NCBI GenBank assembly: GCA_021464415.1
Contig: CM038464.1
Coordinates: forward strand, 58,827,328-58,891,327
DNA length: 64,000 nucleotides
Source: Lonicera japonica
Taxonomy: Eukaryota; Streptophyta; Magnoliopsida; Dipsacales; Caprifoliaceae
Direction: 5' to 3'
Shown: in pieces, positions 34,618 through 46,009 of the stretch
How the letters are laid out: each line of letters begins with the position of its first letter
Numbering within the stretch: position 1 is the stretch's first letter
Translations under genes and position numbers: made by a program
Notes under the pieces: model-generated
What the model was told of the DNA's origin: nothing
The model's database searches: none
What the model saw: only the letters and a program-made list of their open reading frames with translations

Positions 34618-36700
34618 CCACCGATGAAGAAGGGTTTGATCTTGTAAGGCTCATTCGAGACGACCCAGCCTGCAAGTCACCCGTTGTACTGCCAAAAAGG
34701 GCTCAAGTTGCACCAGGTCTCAATCCGATAATCGACCAATGGATGGTTAAGATGAATTTCCTACCCGGGCAGGGTTTAGGAAAGGCCAATCAGGGAATTT
34801 CACAACCACTTGCAATCAAAACCAATCTCAAAAAATCTAGGATAGGATGGACCCAGAATAAGAAAAAACAACCATGGAGGCCCCGAGGCTTTCCCAATGA
34901 GATAATCTGTATGACAGAGACCTCCCCCAAAACTTTCAGTTGGTCGGTGGAACTAGAATCGTCGGAAACCTCAGAGGAATCAGACCCAGCATCTCTTTGG
35001 ATACAGTAAATTACCCGTTCAGGAAGGGTATATCAGCCACCACCAATGGATACCGAGAAAACACCTCCTCCCAAGAAGATAGGAGGGGATCGAGTATTGG
35101 AACAATTGAAGAAAACCCAGGCACACATCACCATTTGGGGTCTCCTGGTTGCCTCCAAACCTCATAGGACCGCCTTCATCAAACTCCTAGATGAGGCCGT
35201 CATATCACCAGATTCCATGCCAGAACAACTGCCAAACATGATTGGGTCACTTACAGTCCAAAAAAGTCTGTCATTTTCAAATGAAGACTTATCTCCACTA
35301 GGCAAGAAACACAGTCCGGCCCTCCATATTACTGTCTAGACTCGAGAAAAAATTATGCCGCAAGTCCTCATTGACAATGGGTCAACCATAAATATATGCC
35401 CTTTGAAGACCGCCAGATGTCTGGGTATCTTAGATTCAGAGCTTTCTTCATCAGCTGTAACCATCAGGGCCTATGACAACACTAGGAGAGCCGTTCTGGG
35501 TTCTTTAAAGCTCGATCTCATGGTCGGTCTCGGAAACTTCCCAGCCGACTTTTAAATCATAGACATCCCCTCCAGTTTCAACCTCCTATTGGGAAGAGCA
35601 TGACTACATGACATAAGAGCACTCCCCTCCTCCTTACACCAGAAGATCAAGATACCGTTCGAAGGAAAGATAATCACCATCCAATGAGATCCTAAAAGGA
35701 CCTTGGCAGATTTAGAATTATCTGTCTTGGGCATCGGGAGTCAAAGCATACAGCTAGGAGGCTTTTCTTACGAGCCTCAAGTACAAGCCCTCACCACCCA
35801 GAGAATCGAGTATCTTTCCCCTCATAATATCTTCGGTCTCAGCACCAAGATCACAAATATGCTGAAAATGATGAAATACTTACCTGGAGCCAGTCTGGGA
35901 ATAGAGCAGCTAGGATTACTTCAGACCTTAGAACCAGTGACGAGGCATGAAAAAGAAGGGTTGGGGTACCAACACACTGAAGAAGACAACCAAGAGAAAA
36001 GGGGTCAAGAACATCAGTATTCGAGTTTTAGCTCTCTTAATGGATTCTTTGTCAAAGAAGGTGAGGACTTCCCCTTTTGCGGCTTTCAGGAGCCTTGGAG
36101 AAACGGCGACGGAGATAACCTGTCAGGGTGGGAAATCTTCTATGAAGAGGACCTTTATATCAAGAAAAATGTTATACACAGCTTCTCTACCAAGTTAACA
36201 ATCGGGCCAAGAGAAGAAAATGAAGACAAGGAAGATGAAGAGGAAGAAATGATCGGAGATCTCTTCGACGTCATGGCTCTAGGGGATGATGAGCCAAGAG
36301 ACGACCCGGTACACTTAATACACGCTGATCCAGGTTACCAGGAAAAGGGAGAAAAGAGTGAAATTGTAAGGGTAAGAGATAAGAGCGAGGGTAGGGCTAA
36401 AGAGGAGTCTCTCATAGATTTACTTTTTAAACTTTTACCTGAAAGCACTGTTATTAATGAAGAAGATTCTATTTTGCGGTATCCTGTTAGTTCTGATTCT
36501 GTAATTGCTTATATAAAAATAGAAAAACTAAATGAACACCCCGAACGGGAGGAACATCGTATACAGAATGAGGAGGGAGACACTCTTGTGATTAACCTTG
36601 GGACGGAATGGGAAAGGAAAGAAGTTTGTATTGGGGCAAGTCTAAGCAAGACAGAAAGAGAAGAATTCACACAAAATCTGAATGAGTACGTAGATATCTT
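34614..36700 (+). pseudogene. G2 protease region with G-patch-like segments
   Basis: The first block contains MNFLPGQGLGKANQGIS, a glycine-rich G-patch-like motif (about 34750-34800). The aspartic protease follows with QVLIDNGSTINICPL (35360-35404) and LLLGRA (35582-35602). A second, weaker G-patch-like block is MKYLPGASLGIEQLG near 35873-35917. An acidic linker to 36700 is rich in Glu and Asp. Stops at 35337, 35553, about 35600 (Trp position) and about 35685 show decay. The DNGS active site differs from the DTGS of animal retroviruses but is usual for this plant clade. Confidence 0.75.
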
Positions 36701-38045
36701 TGCCTGGTCCTATGCAGATATGCCAGGTTTGAACAGCCAGATAGTCATGCACGAGATACACACCAAGTCGGAGTTTAGACCCGTCAAGCAAAAATTAAGA
36801 AAGCTTACGCCAACATGGTCCCTGAGAGTAAAAGAAGAAGTGATGAAACAACTGAGTGTGGGGTTCTTGCGGGTGATCGAGTACCCTTCATGGTTAGCCA
36901 ACATCATACCCGTCCCAAAAGCAAATGAGAAAGTCCGCATGTGTGTAGATTACCGAGATCTCAATAAAGCTTGCCCAACAGACGATTTTCCATTGCCCAA
37001 CATTGATTTGATAGTGGATAATACCGCCAATCATGCCCTGAAGTCATTCGTAGATGGTTTCGCCAAGTATAATCAGATCAAGATGCACCCTGATTAGCAG
37101 GAGAAAACATCATTTATCACGCCATGGGGAACATATTGTTACACCGTTATGCCATTCAGGCTGAAGAATGCCGGGGCGACATATCAGAGGGCATCCACAG
37201 CTATCTTTCATGACATGATTCACAAAGAAGTAGAAATATATGTGGAAGACATGATAATCAAGTCGAAGGAGAAGGAAGGCCATGTACCATCCTTGCGAAC
37301 CTTTTTTGACCGCCTCCGCCAGTACCAGATGAGACTCAATCCACAGAAATGTGTGTTTAGGGTAACCAAGAGAAAACTCCTGGGCTATGTCGTCAGTAAA
37401 AACGGAATCGAGGTAGACCCTGCCAAAGTTCGAGCTATCCGAGACATGCCTGAGCCTCTTACTAAAAAAGAAGTCCGGAGATTTTTGGGTAATTTGCAGT
37501 ACATCAGCAGGTTTATCTCTCAGCTTACTCAGACTTACGAGACCGTCTTCAAACTCCTAAGAAAGTCTTCACTAGGAGAATGAGACGATCAGTGCCAGGA
37601 AGCTTTTGATAGAATAAAAGATTACCTCTCCAAACCCCCAGTGTTAGCCCCACCACAGACCGGACTGCCACTAATTCTATACCTGACCGTCATCGATTCA
37701 GCTGCAGGGGCCATGCTAGCCCAACATCTGACCGATACACGAAAAGAACAAGCCATCTACTACATCAGCAAGAAATTATCCCCATTTGAGATAAACTACA
37801 CGCCATTGGAGAAATCATGCACCGCTCTCGTCTGGGTAACATAAAAATTACGGCATTACATACTGGCTTTTTCGGTCATCCTGGCATCATGAATTGATCC
37901 GTTGAAGTACCTCTTTGAAAAACCGGCTCTCTCGAACCGTATGGCAAAATGATTATTCTTACTCTCCGAATTCGACATCACCTACATGACCTAGAAGGCA
38001 GTCAAAGGCAAGATCATAGCTGATTACTTAACCCACAATTCAATA
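36700..38045 (+). pseudogene. G2 reverse transcriptase and fused RNase H
   Basis: RT blocks follow in order: FAWSYADMPGL, PSWLANIIPVPKAN, CVDYRDLNKACPTDDFPLP, MPFRLKNAGATYQR, then YVEDMIIKSKEKEGH at the catalytic site (about 37240-37285). In this copy the second residue group is YVED, not YVDD, so an active-site Asp is changed to Glu. RNase H follows with QAIYYISKKLSP and LEKSCTALVWVT. Stops at 37095, 37581, 37842, about 37891, 37950 and 37992 mostly fall where related proteins have Trp or Gln. The enzyme is dead twice over. Confidence 0.85.
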
Positions 38046-38890
38046 TTGGGGGACATGCTAGAAGAAGCCGAATTCTCAGACGAAACTATCATGAATGTCG
38101 AGACCGATGAAGACTTGAAATTATACTTTGACGGGGCCGCCAACCGAAACGGGAACGGGATAGGCATCCTGTTAGTCTCCCCGAACCAAACTCACTCTCC
38201 GGTATCATATCGTCTGGACTTCTTCTGCACCAACAACATGGCCGAGTATGAAGCCTGTATAATCGGGTTAGAGATCGCGCTCCAAAGGGGTATAAAGAGA
38301 ATACAAGTGTATGGAGATTCAGCATTAGTGGTCCACCAAGTTCTGAAGGAATGGAAGATCAGAGATGAAAAGTTAGTCCCCTACCTTGCTCGACTGGACG
38401 AGGTCGCAGGAAAATTTGAGCATTCAGAGTTCTACTATGTCCCCAGGTCACAAAACAGTTTTGCCGACGCACTAGCAACCCTGGCATCTATGATCGAAAT
38501 CCCGGAGGGAATGGAAGAAATAACTCTTACCATACAAAGAAGATCAGAACCAGCACACTGCATGGCCCTTGAGGTAGAGAATGAAAAAAATGGGGACTCA
38601 ACCACTTGGTTTTATGACATCTGGAACCTGTTGAAAAACCATCAGTATCTCGAGCAAACAGACAAGAGAACACGGGTCATGCTCAGGAGATTAGCATCAA
38701 GATTCATACTTTGTTCCGAAAGGCTGTATAAAAGGAACTACGATGGGACCCATCTCCAATGTCTCACTGAAGAAGAATCGGTTAAAATGATGGATCAGAT
38801 GCACGGGGGCGATTGTGGACCTCATATGAGCGGTCATACCCTTGCCCGCAAAATCATCAGACAAGGTTATTACTGGTCTACCCAGTAGAA
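38046..38890 (+). pseudogene. G2 second (archaeal-type) RNase H and integrase N-terminus
   Basis: An open stretch of 280 codons carries LKLYFDGAANRNGNGIGI, NNMAEYEACIIGLEIAL, IQVYGDSALVVHQVL and SFADALATLASM. These are the D, E, D and D blocks of the additional RNase H of Tat elements. The stretch ends with the integrase zinc-binding part (MHGGDCGPHMSGHTLARKI) and a TAG at 38886. This domain is the best preserved coding part of the element. Confidence 0.8.
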
Positions 38891-39849
38891 CGACTGCGTT
38901 AACCATGTACGCCGTTGTCACAAGTGCCAAATCTATGCTACATCTCAGAAACTTCCTCCGAAAGAATTGTACAACATGACAGCTCCCTGACGTTTCACAA
39001 CCTGGAGAATCGACATCATTGGGAAGATCTTGCCCAAAGCCAGCAACGGCCATGAATTCATACTAGTAGCCATCGGCTACTTCACCAAATGGGTAGAGGC
39101 TGAGTCTTTCCAAACCCTTGACACCAGGAAAGTTGCCCGATCCATCAGACGGAATATCATCTGCCGGTATGGGGTCCCACATGAGATCATCTCGGACAAC
39201 GGCACCTACTTCGAAGGAGAGGCTAATACAGTAATGAAAGAATACGGTATTACCCGACACAGATCTTCACCATACAGACCACAAACCAATGGGGCAGTTG
39301 AGGCCGCCAACAAGAATTTAGAATATCCTAAGCAATATGACCGACACCTGTCGAGACTGGCTGGAAAAATTACCATATGCATTGTGAGGATACCGCACCA
39401 CCGAGAGGGTCTCCACCGGGGCAACCCCATTTTCTCTCACATACGGGATGGAAGCAGTCCTCCCTGTTGAATTAGAAGTCCCCTCCCTCAGAGTAATGCT
39501 AGAGAATCAAGTTAATGAATTGGAACGGGTTCAGGCAAGTTATAACGAGTTGGCCTTGCTAGATGAGAAGAGATTGAGAGCTGCGCACCACCACCAAGGG
39601 TATCAGAAGAGAATTGCCCGAGCATTTAACCAGAAAGTAAAGACTCGGGGTATCAATGAGAACGACATAATGTTGAAAGCAATTCGAGAGCCAGCTAGAG
39701 ATCCAAGGGGAAAGTTCGGGCAGAAGTGGACGGGGTCATACATCGTCAAAGAAATTGATACAGGGGGTGCCGCCATACTCACAGACCTGGACGGACAATT
39801 ACTGCATTCACCAGTCAACATGGATCGATTGAAGAAGTATTACCAATAG
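38891..39849 (+). pseudogene. G2 integrase core and C-terminus
   Basis: CHKCQIYATSQ completes the zinc block. The core has WRIDIIGKILPK, FTKWVEAESFQT, IISDNGTYFEG and YRPQTNGAVEAANKN, so the three acidic positions (D, D, E) are still present. A stop sits at 38988 (a Trp position) and a frame change near 39390. The C-terminal segment (YGMEAVLPVELEVPS ... NMDRLKKYYQ) then runs to the TAG at 39847-39849, the end of pol. Confidence 0.82.
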
Positions 39850-40068
39850 ATGTAACATGTATAGATAAGAACTACGTAAACCTGAGCCCCAACTCAAACT
39901 TGTGTTTTTGAAAAATCAAAAGAGGAACGTAGGCAACCTGGGAAGTGACTTTAGGCCCGGTTTAAACATTGTAAATAAATTTATTTCTCATAAAGTAATC
40001 CTTCGTTTATTTTTAAGGTGGTTCAGAACACCGAAAGTTACAAAGGAGATACAGCATACAGAAAAAAC
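39850..40068. other. G2 spacer between pol and the first antisense gene
   Basis: About 220 bases separate the two convergent coding regions. I see no further gene. The two transcripts would run toward each other here. Confidence 0.5.
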
Positions 40069-41325
40069 CTAATCCCTAGGGGTTGGCCAAACAGGGTCCT
40101 CAGTGGCCAAATCTATTCGAGCCTCATCCAGGATCTGGTACGCAATAACGATACTCTCCTCTGTGGGCTCAGAATCCATAAACCGAAACCACTCCATTTG
40201 GAAGGGATCTTCCATCAGATCTCCTTCCAAAGACCCCCAATGAGAATAGATGATGTCAACCCGGAGAGGCCGGATAATACCAAAACGGGGATAGTTGAAC
40301 TGATGAGTCAGTCGAGCACGCCATATCATATTCACTGATAAAGAAACATACGGGGTCACAAACTTTGACTCTGAAGAGAAGTTGTTCAGGCCGAGAGGAA
40401 TGTCCTGAGGAACGTTGAACTGCCGAAGAAGACGTCCTGGGAGATAAAAAGAGATGAACCAGAGCCCACAGAGCCGAACGTAATTCTACCCTCCGGTACT
40501 AAGCACCATCGCCCTCAGCTTCTACCAAGGAATGTTCTACCGAATAGCCCAAAAATTCTCCGAAAACCACACCGTCCAATCAGAGGAAGACATGGTCAAA
40601 GCACCAAAGAGGGGACGACGGAAGAAGTGCGTTGGGTTGTCTAGCCGAACCCCGTTGAAACCCACCGATCGGAAACGCTCCAACAACCACATGTATAGTA
40701 AATGAGGGCTTCCCTTGAAGAAGGGTGAGGATCCCCTTTGGAGATCATCTAGGCCGTTCAGAATCTCTGCAAGAACGATAGGCACTATGGACTCCCCATT
40801 TCTAGTATGATAAATCAAACTCAGAATAGTCGGATCGACACGGGAAGAGCCCGTCACCAGTAGCATATCAGAAACAAGACAGATCAAGGCCGCCGCAGTA
40901 CGCCCCACGCTATAAGAAGATCTGTCCTCATAACGATGGAAAAACCTCACCGTCTTGTGGAGTTCAAGAAGCCCGTCGATAATAAAACCATCACAAGCCA
41001 CTTGGGGAATGGCTAACAGAGCAATCAGCATATCTCGAGGACCGATCTCTTCTATGAGAATAGCCATCGGGAGACGAACATCAGAACGCAACAGCCAGAA
41101 AAACTCCTCATAAGTCGGGCAGAGCTCATCTAGCCCGAAACAGAAAAGATGATCCGCAGGGCTCCAGAAATACAAAGCGCCTAACAAAAAGGAAAAATCT
41201 ACAGGACGATGGCACGAGCCTGCCAAAGGACTGAATGCACCAAAGTTCAAGCCATTCTCAGAAGATATCAGAGCGTCTCGGGCTTCAACATAAGAAAAGT
41301 CAGAATTTGTACGATAAGAAGACAT
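40069..41325 (-). pseudogene. G2 antisense gene A, plant-mobile-domain-like
   Basis: The likely start is ATG at 41325 (MSSYRTNSDFSYVEARD). A longer frame opens upstream, but its start overlaps the TATA box. The frame reads 262 codons to a TAG at 40537, then continues in the same phase through two more stops to 40069, about 418 codons in all. Motifs include FLLGALYFWSPADHLFCFG, ELCPTYEEFFWLLR and FRSVGFNGVRLDNPTHFF. The FW-x-P-x-H-x-F-x-FG ... E-x-CPT-x-EE pattern resembles plant-mobile-domain / DUF7745-type proteins that are often carried by plant transposons. The three stops are CAG-to-TAG or similar transitions. The role is unknown. The assignment is by pattern memory only. Confidence 0.55.
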
Positions 41326-41363
41326 TTTGGGAAGGTGTGGGGATGAAGGAAGGCATAGGGGTA

Positions 41364-41441
41364 TATTTATAGCAAAAAAGAGGGTCATGTACCTGTTTGT
41401 CGCGCGACAAACCCATATCTAGGAGGGATTGTCGCGCGACA
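41364..41441 (-). promoter_or_regulatory. Promoter of antisense gene A: two TGTCGCGCGACA palindromes and a TATA box
   Basis: On the minus strand two perfect copies of TGTCGCGCGACA (41430-41441 and 41398-41409) precede TATAAATA (41364-41371), which lies 39 bases upstream of the ATG at 41325. The same palindrome stands upstream of the LTR TATA box and of antisense gene B. Confidence 0.75.
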
Positions 41442-41768
41442 ATCCTCTTTCCTGTATCCCTGTTTTTGCCTTTCTCACATATAGGAGTCATTTTTGCCAA
41501 AAGAATTACTTCTGAATGCATTCTTGTTCTCACTTTCTTCTTTTGCAGGAACCCTAAGTACAAACGCACTACAAGGTATGGCACCTAAATCACTGATCCA
41601 TATGAATATAGCTTTCACATATAAGGAATAAATATACATCACTAAACACAAATAAAGATTTTTCATAAATTCAATAAAAGAACAGTTTTTCAAAACTAAA
41701 ATCTCTGTCTAGATGTCTAAAAAATAAATACATATCTGTCTAAACTAACTAAATGCAGAAAAAAAAAG

Positions 41769-44700
41769 CTAATCTATTCGAGCGCGTTTCAACACGCTCC
41801 CACTATCACTCGAACCCTCCTCCGGAGTAGGATCGACCGCTGGGACATCTGAAAGAGGAGCTATTGCTGCCTGAGAAGGCCCCGTCGACTGAACCGGAGC
41901 TGTAGGGCGGATCATCGAAGACCGAGATCGCCTGGAGGTCCGGCTACTGCTCCTCCGAGACTCTGACCGGGCGCGAGAGGAGGACAGAGGGTCGTCTGCC
42001 CGCAGGTAAACATCGATCGCCCTCTGATAGTCACGCATGTATATCGTGGGGTCTCGACCAACGTATTAGAGCAGGTTCTAGTTGTACAGATACTGAGAAT
42101 GCCAAGCTCTCAGATCCGCTACACGCACGCTCACCCGCTGAAAAAGAAAAGAAAAGGGAATCAGCACAGTTAAAATAAATAAACACGGATATAAAGGGAT
42201 ATTAAGGGAAGATAAAGCATATACCTCATCATCAGGGCGACCACCCAAGTAGTCAAACATATCCTCAGGAAGAGGATACTCGGGCACCATATATCGACGT
42301 AGACCGGCACCGACATAAGAGATGTCTTGAGAAAGTGGCGGCAAATTTACCGGATGAACGGACAAACCCGCCGGTATAACAGCAAAAGTAAACCCACCCT
42401 CCTCGCGGATCGAGAACAAAGGAGGACGAGAAGACAAGCCACCAAGACCGGAAGAACGGGCCGGAGGGCCTATAACAGTCGATGGAAGCGGGGTCAAGGT
42501 GGCGTAAGTATGAACGCCCGGAGGATCCGCAATAGCCGTCGCTCTCAGAGGTGGGACCCCGCTAGAAAGAGTGGTCGCAGCAGAAGGATGGGTTCGCCCA
42601 AACTGCTCATAGTGGACCCCGAGGTCCGCAAGCTCCCAAGATCGCTTAAAAAAAGCTGCTCCCTCTCTCTCAGCAGCCTCCTCAGCATAAAAAACTACCC
42701 CAGGTGATACTGATGGACCGGTGGGAAACTCAAAACCCTCAGCACGCTGCTCCTTCATGGGCGTCGACTGAGGCGGCTGCTCTGGAACTGCCGCTGCCCC
42801 ACCTCCCTCGCATCCCTCAGGTCTATAATCTCCGTCCTCGGTAGCAGCAGGAATACCCCTCTCTCCCTCGGGGTCATCGTCGTCAGAATCCAAAATATGG
42901 TCCCTCTGATCGGGGACAGGCGGCAGCTAACCGGGAACCATCCTGAACAAATGAGTCTGTCCTCGTATATAGTTGGGATCGCCTCCCAACGCCCGGTACC
43001 TCTTGTAGAAGACCCGTCCCCGAGTCCCCTGCGGCTCCCTCATCAAATAACGGGCAGCGAAGGCAGTGTAGTCTCCCTCCTCGATAAACGTCTGAAAGCC
43101 GAGCCCATCAACCAAGGCCTGCACCGTCACCGGGTCAATCTCGCCCGTCTGCCTCATCAGAACCAGTGGAAATAAAGAAACTCGGGGCCACTGGGCCGGT
43201 GTGTGCTGGCGAATAACTCTCTCGCCCAAGTAGAAGTGAAGGCCGTACTCATCCCTGATAAGCCGCCTGTCCTCGAGGCGGTCAGAGCACGGCCATATCT
43301 GAAGTGGAGACCCAGATCACCCCAAGAGGCCCACTCAATCTGAAAGAGAACAAAAATTTATTTCAGTTATTTATGTTCTATTTTACTATTTATTTTATTG
43401 AAAAGAGAGAATACTAAGATATTTACCTACTTCTCCAGCAGGTCATGGACGGCAGCAGCTCCGGTCTCCCGAGTCCGGTATACATAAGGAGCCCTGTAGT
43501 TCCCCGTGATGAATCGGTGGAGAAAGGGAAACCGATCCTCGTTCTCAACGAGGAGATCCACCTAGGTGCGATCCAGACGGGTATAAGCCACGAACCAACT
43601 CTGAAGAGGAGACATAAAGAACATCAGCAACAATCAACAAATAATATGTAAAGGACTGAAACAAAGATAAAAGAACAAAAGTATTTACCTTCCACAGCAA
43701 TGAGAAGCCCTTGAGGTTCAGGGCTAAATGACGGGAAACCTGGTCCATAGCATCGTATAAAACGGCCAGAATAAAGCCCCCCCAGTCGCAGTCAAACATG
43801 ATGCTGAAGTCCCGAAGATAGGGCAACCACCAGAGATGGACCGTGTCCCCCCCACGGGCCTCGAACAAATCATGGAGCGTTAATAAGAGAAGGACACGGG
43901 CATACTGACGTGCCTCCTGACGAGTCATCGGCACCCCTGAAACAACCAATCGGGCTCTCTCTGTGCCTAGCCGCGTAACCAAAACCGCCCGAGGAATCGT
44001 ATCACCAGAACTCCGTCGCTCTGGGAACCATCCAAGTGTACCAACAATGCCCTCTGCCGTCAGACGCAAGGGGACATCGATTTGTATGGGGACCCCCCTG
44101 AAGGAATCCCGGTCAAAGCAAATAAGTCGAGGGGGGTCATCATCATCTCCCCCCAGCTCCAGTGGAAGGTATGAGTGGTGTCCCACCAGTGACAAGCAGA
44201 GCCGACACCAACACAACCGCCCTAGATACTCCTGGACAGGGGCCGGTGCCTGTTGCCACTCTAAGGAAATAGTGTTGGGAGAACCCCAACCTCGGCCGAC
44301 CCACTGCAGACAAAATGGAAATATAAATATAAAAAACCTGAGGGTACTTTGGTGTAATTATGAGAGTTATAGGGCCACAGGGGTAAATTATGTAATTTTC
44401 CAAAACCTGAGGGTACTTTGGTGTAATTATGAGAGTTATAGGGCTCTAGGGGTAAATTATGTAATTTTTCAAAACCTGAGGGTACTTTGGTGTAATTATG
44501 AGAGTTATAGGGCTATAAGGGTAAATTATGTAAATTTCCAAACCGAAAGGGTATCACAAGTAAAAGTATGTGTTCACTAAATCGGACGTTATTTCTATAC
44601 AAACATGCATACTAAATACGTGAATTGTTTAAAAACATGCAGGAAACGATAGAAATAATCGAACAAAAGAAAGAATTTCAGAAAAACATACCAGAGACCG

Positions 44701-44936
44701 TCGACGGATCTCATGAGAAACAGGCTCCATCAAGAGCCATGGAACATCCGGGACTGGAACAGCCCGGGTAATGTCTCGGTAGACCACCGCCCGACCGCGT
44801 CCACCCCATCCTCTCCATACCAGTCGAGGTCCACCCAGTCGTCAGGATGAGGGCTGCATCGGAGAACGCCCTGAGCGTCGGTAAAAGTGACCTCCTCCTG
44901 GTCACCCTCCAGTCTATCGGGTTGAGCAGGGTCCAT
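41769..44936 (-). pseudogene. G2 antisense gene B, multi-exon plant-mobile-domain gene
   Basis: Five exons can be drawn with GT-AG sites: 44936-44692, 44303-43689, 43600-43427, 43339-42225 and 42137-41769. Exon 1 starts MDPAQPDRLEGDQEE. Exon 2 holds the best domain evidence: MTRQEARQYARVLLL, then YLRDFSIMFDCDWGGFILA and VLYDAMDQVSRH, a WG-x-x-x-LA-x-LY pattern of the plant mobile domain (PF10536). Exon 4 includes RDEYGLHFYLGERVIRQHTP and an acidic and Pro-rich stretch. Exon 5 ends in an Arg/Ser-rich tail and TAG at 41769. A frameshift in exon 1, one near 43300, and stops in exons 3, 4 and 5 disable it. The exon order and phases otherwise agree, about 840 codons in total. Confidence 0.6.
44333..44541. 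repeat. 69-bp tandem triplication in intron 1 of antisense gene B
   Basis: AAAACCTGAGGGTACTTTGG starts units at 44333, 44402 and 44471, with a partial fourth at about 44538. The units are nearly identical, so the duplication is recent. The peptide repeat that it encodes on the plus strand is a by-product. Confidence 0.9.
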
Positions 44937-45074
44937 CTGTGTATATAGAGAGTAGTGAGAAAGTCGAAAAAATCAGAAAAGCGGCAGGGCTTCCGCGCTT
45001 AAGAGAAAGAGAGAAAGAAAGCTAGAGAGAGAAAGAGAGAAGAGAGAATAAGGTGGAATGAGCTCAGCAAGGGG

Positions 45075-45158
45075 TTTATATACTGGTTCAGTTTGTCGCA
45101 CGACAAACAGGCTCTTTGTCACGCGACAAACAGCCCTCCACCGAGATGTCGCGCGACA
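45075..45158 (-). promoter_or_regulatory. Promoter of antisense gene B: three palindromes and a TATA box
   Basis: On the plus strand the palindromes read TGTCGCACGACA (45094), TGTCACGCGACA (45117) and TGTCGCGCGACA (45147). On the minus strand TATATAAA (45075-45082) lies 12 bases downstream of the last palindrome. A CT-rich leader (minus strand, about 44950-45060) follows and leads to the ATG at 44936. The arrangement matches antisense gene A and the LTR. Confidence 0.75.
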
Positions 45159-46009
45159 TTTGGTCCCCTCCCCTGATTTTTTTGCATTTGTCTCATTTTT
45201 GTCCCCTGCAAGAATACTTTAGAGAAGCAATTTTCAAAAACCTTTCTGAAAATCGCACACTCTTAATAAAAATTCAAGGAAAAAAAAAAGTTTTCAAGTC
45301 ACCTCTCCGAAAAAAGCGAAAGCAAAATGCAAGTGGTTAAAAGTAATCTCTGATCTCCAAGACCATCTATGAGAAAAGAGCAAAGATATCAGAATAAAGA
45401 CGGGAATAGAAAAAATTGAAAAGGTAGAAAAGAGAAAGAACCCGCATGAGCGCCCAAAGCGAGCGAGAGAAACAGAAAAGTAGAAGTGACAGGGAGAGCC
45501 ACACCAAAAGTGACAGCTAGGCCAAAAACCGGCTCAGGGCTTCGTTTTGGGTGGGTAAGGCTCCTGATCAAGACAACGGGATAAAAAGACTCTCGGTCAA
45601 AAACAGAGAAGGCCGGGAAAATTCTTTCCCAAAAGAGGGAGAAATAAGGGCATCGAAAAATAGAAAACGATGTGGGCCCACCAAAAAATGAGAACTAAAA
45701 AGAGACCACAGATCAGAGATTGACATTTCATACAAATTTTCTTTTTAGCACGATACAGAAAAGATGACTTGGGAAAAAAATATTCGAATCATCACTCCGC
45801 GAGGAGTAGAAGGAATCCGAAAACTACTTTCTGAGAGAAGTATCTTCCTTCGAGGAAAACATGAGAGTAAAATTTCAGAAAGACACGGGGAAAAGGGCAC
45901 CCAGATAAAAACTAGAACTCCGAGAAGCTCTTTTTACTCTCACGAAATATCTCTCTCTCACTCTAGCAGTCTAAGAGAGATAACCAATTTCACTAAAATA
46001 TAACACAAG
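45159..46009. other. G2 3' region without a recognisable gene
   Basis: A/G-rich sequence with many GAGAGA and GAAAA phrases. I see no domain-bearing frame. It separates antisense gene B from the tandem array. Confidence 0.5.

Noticed and set aside
41326..41388. Upstream start for antisense gene A
   Set aside because: The extended frame begins upstream of and overlaps the TATA box at 41364-41371, so the ATG at 41325 is preferred.
43963..44580. Plus-strand frame with three copies of a 23-residue peptide
   Set aside because: It arises from the 69-bp tandem repeat in an intron of the antisense gene. It has no other support.
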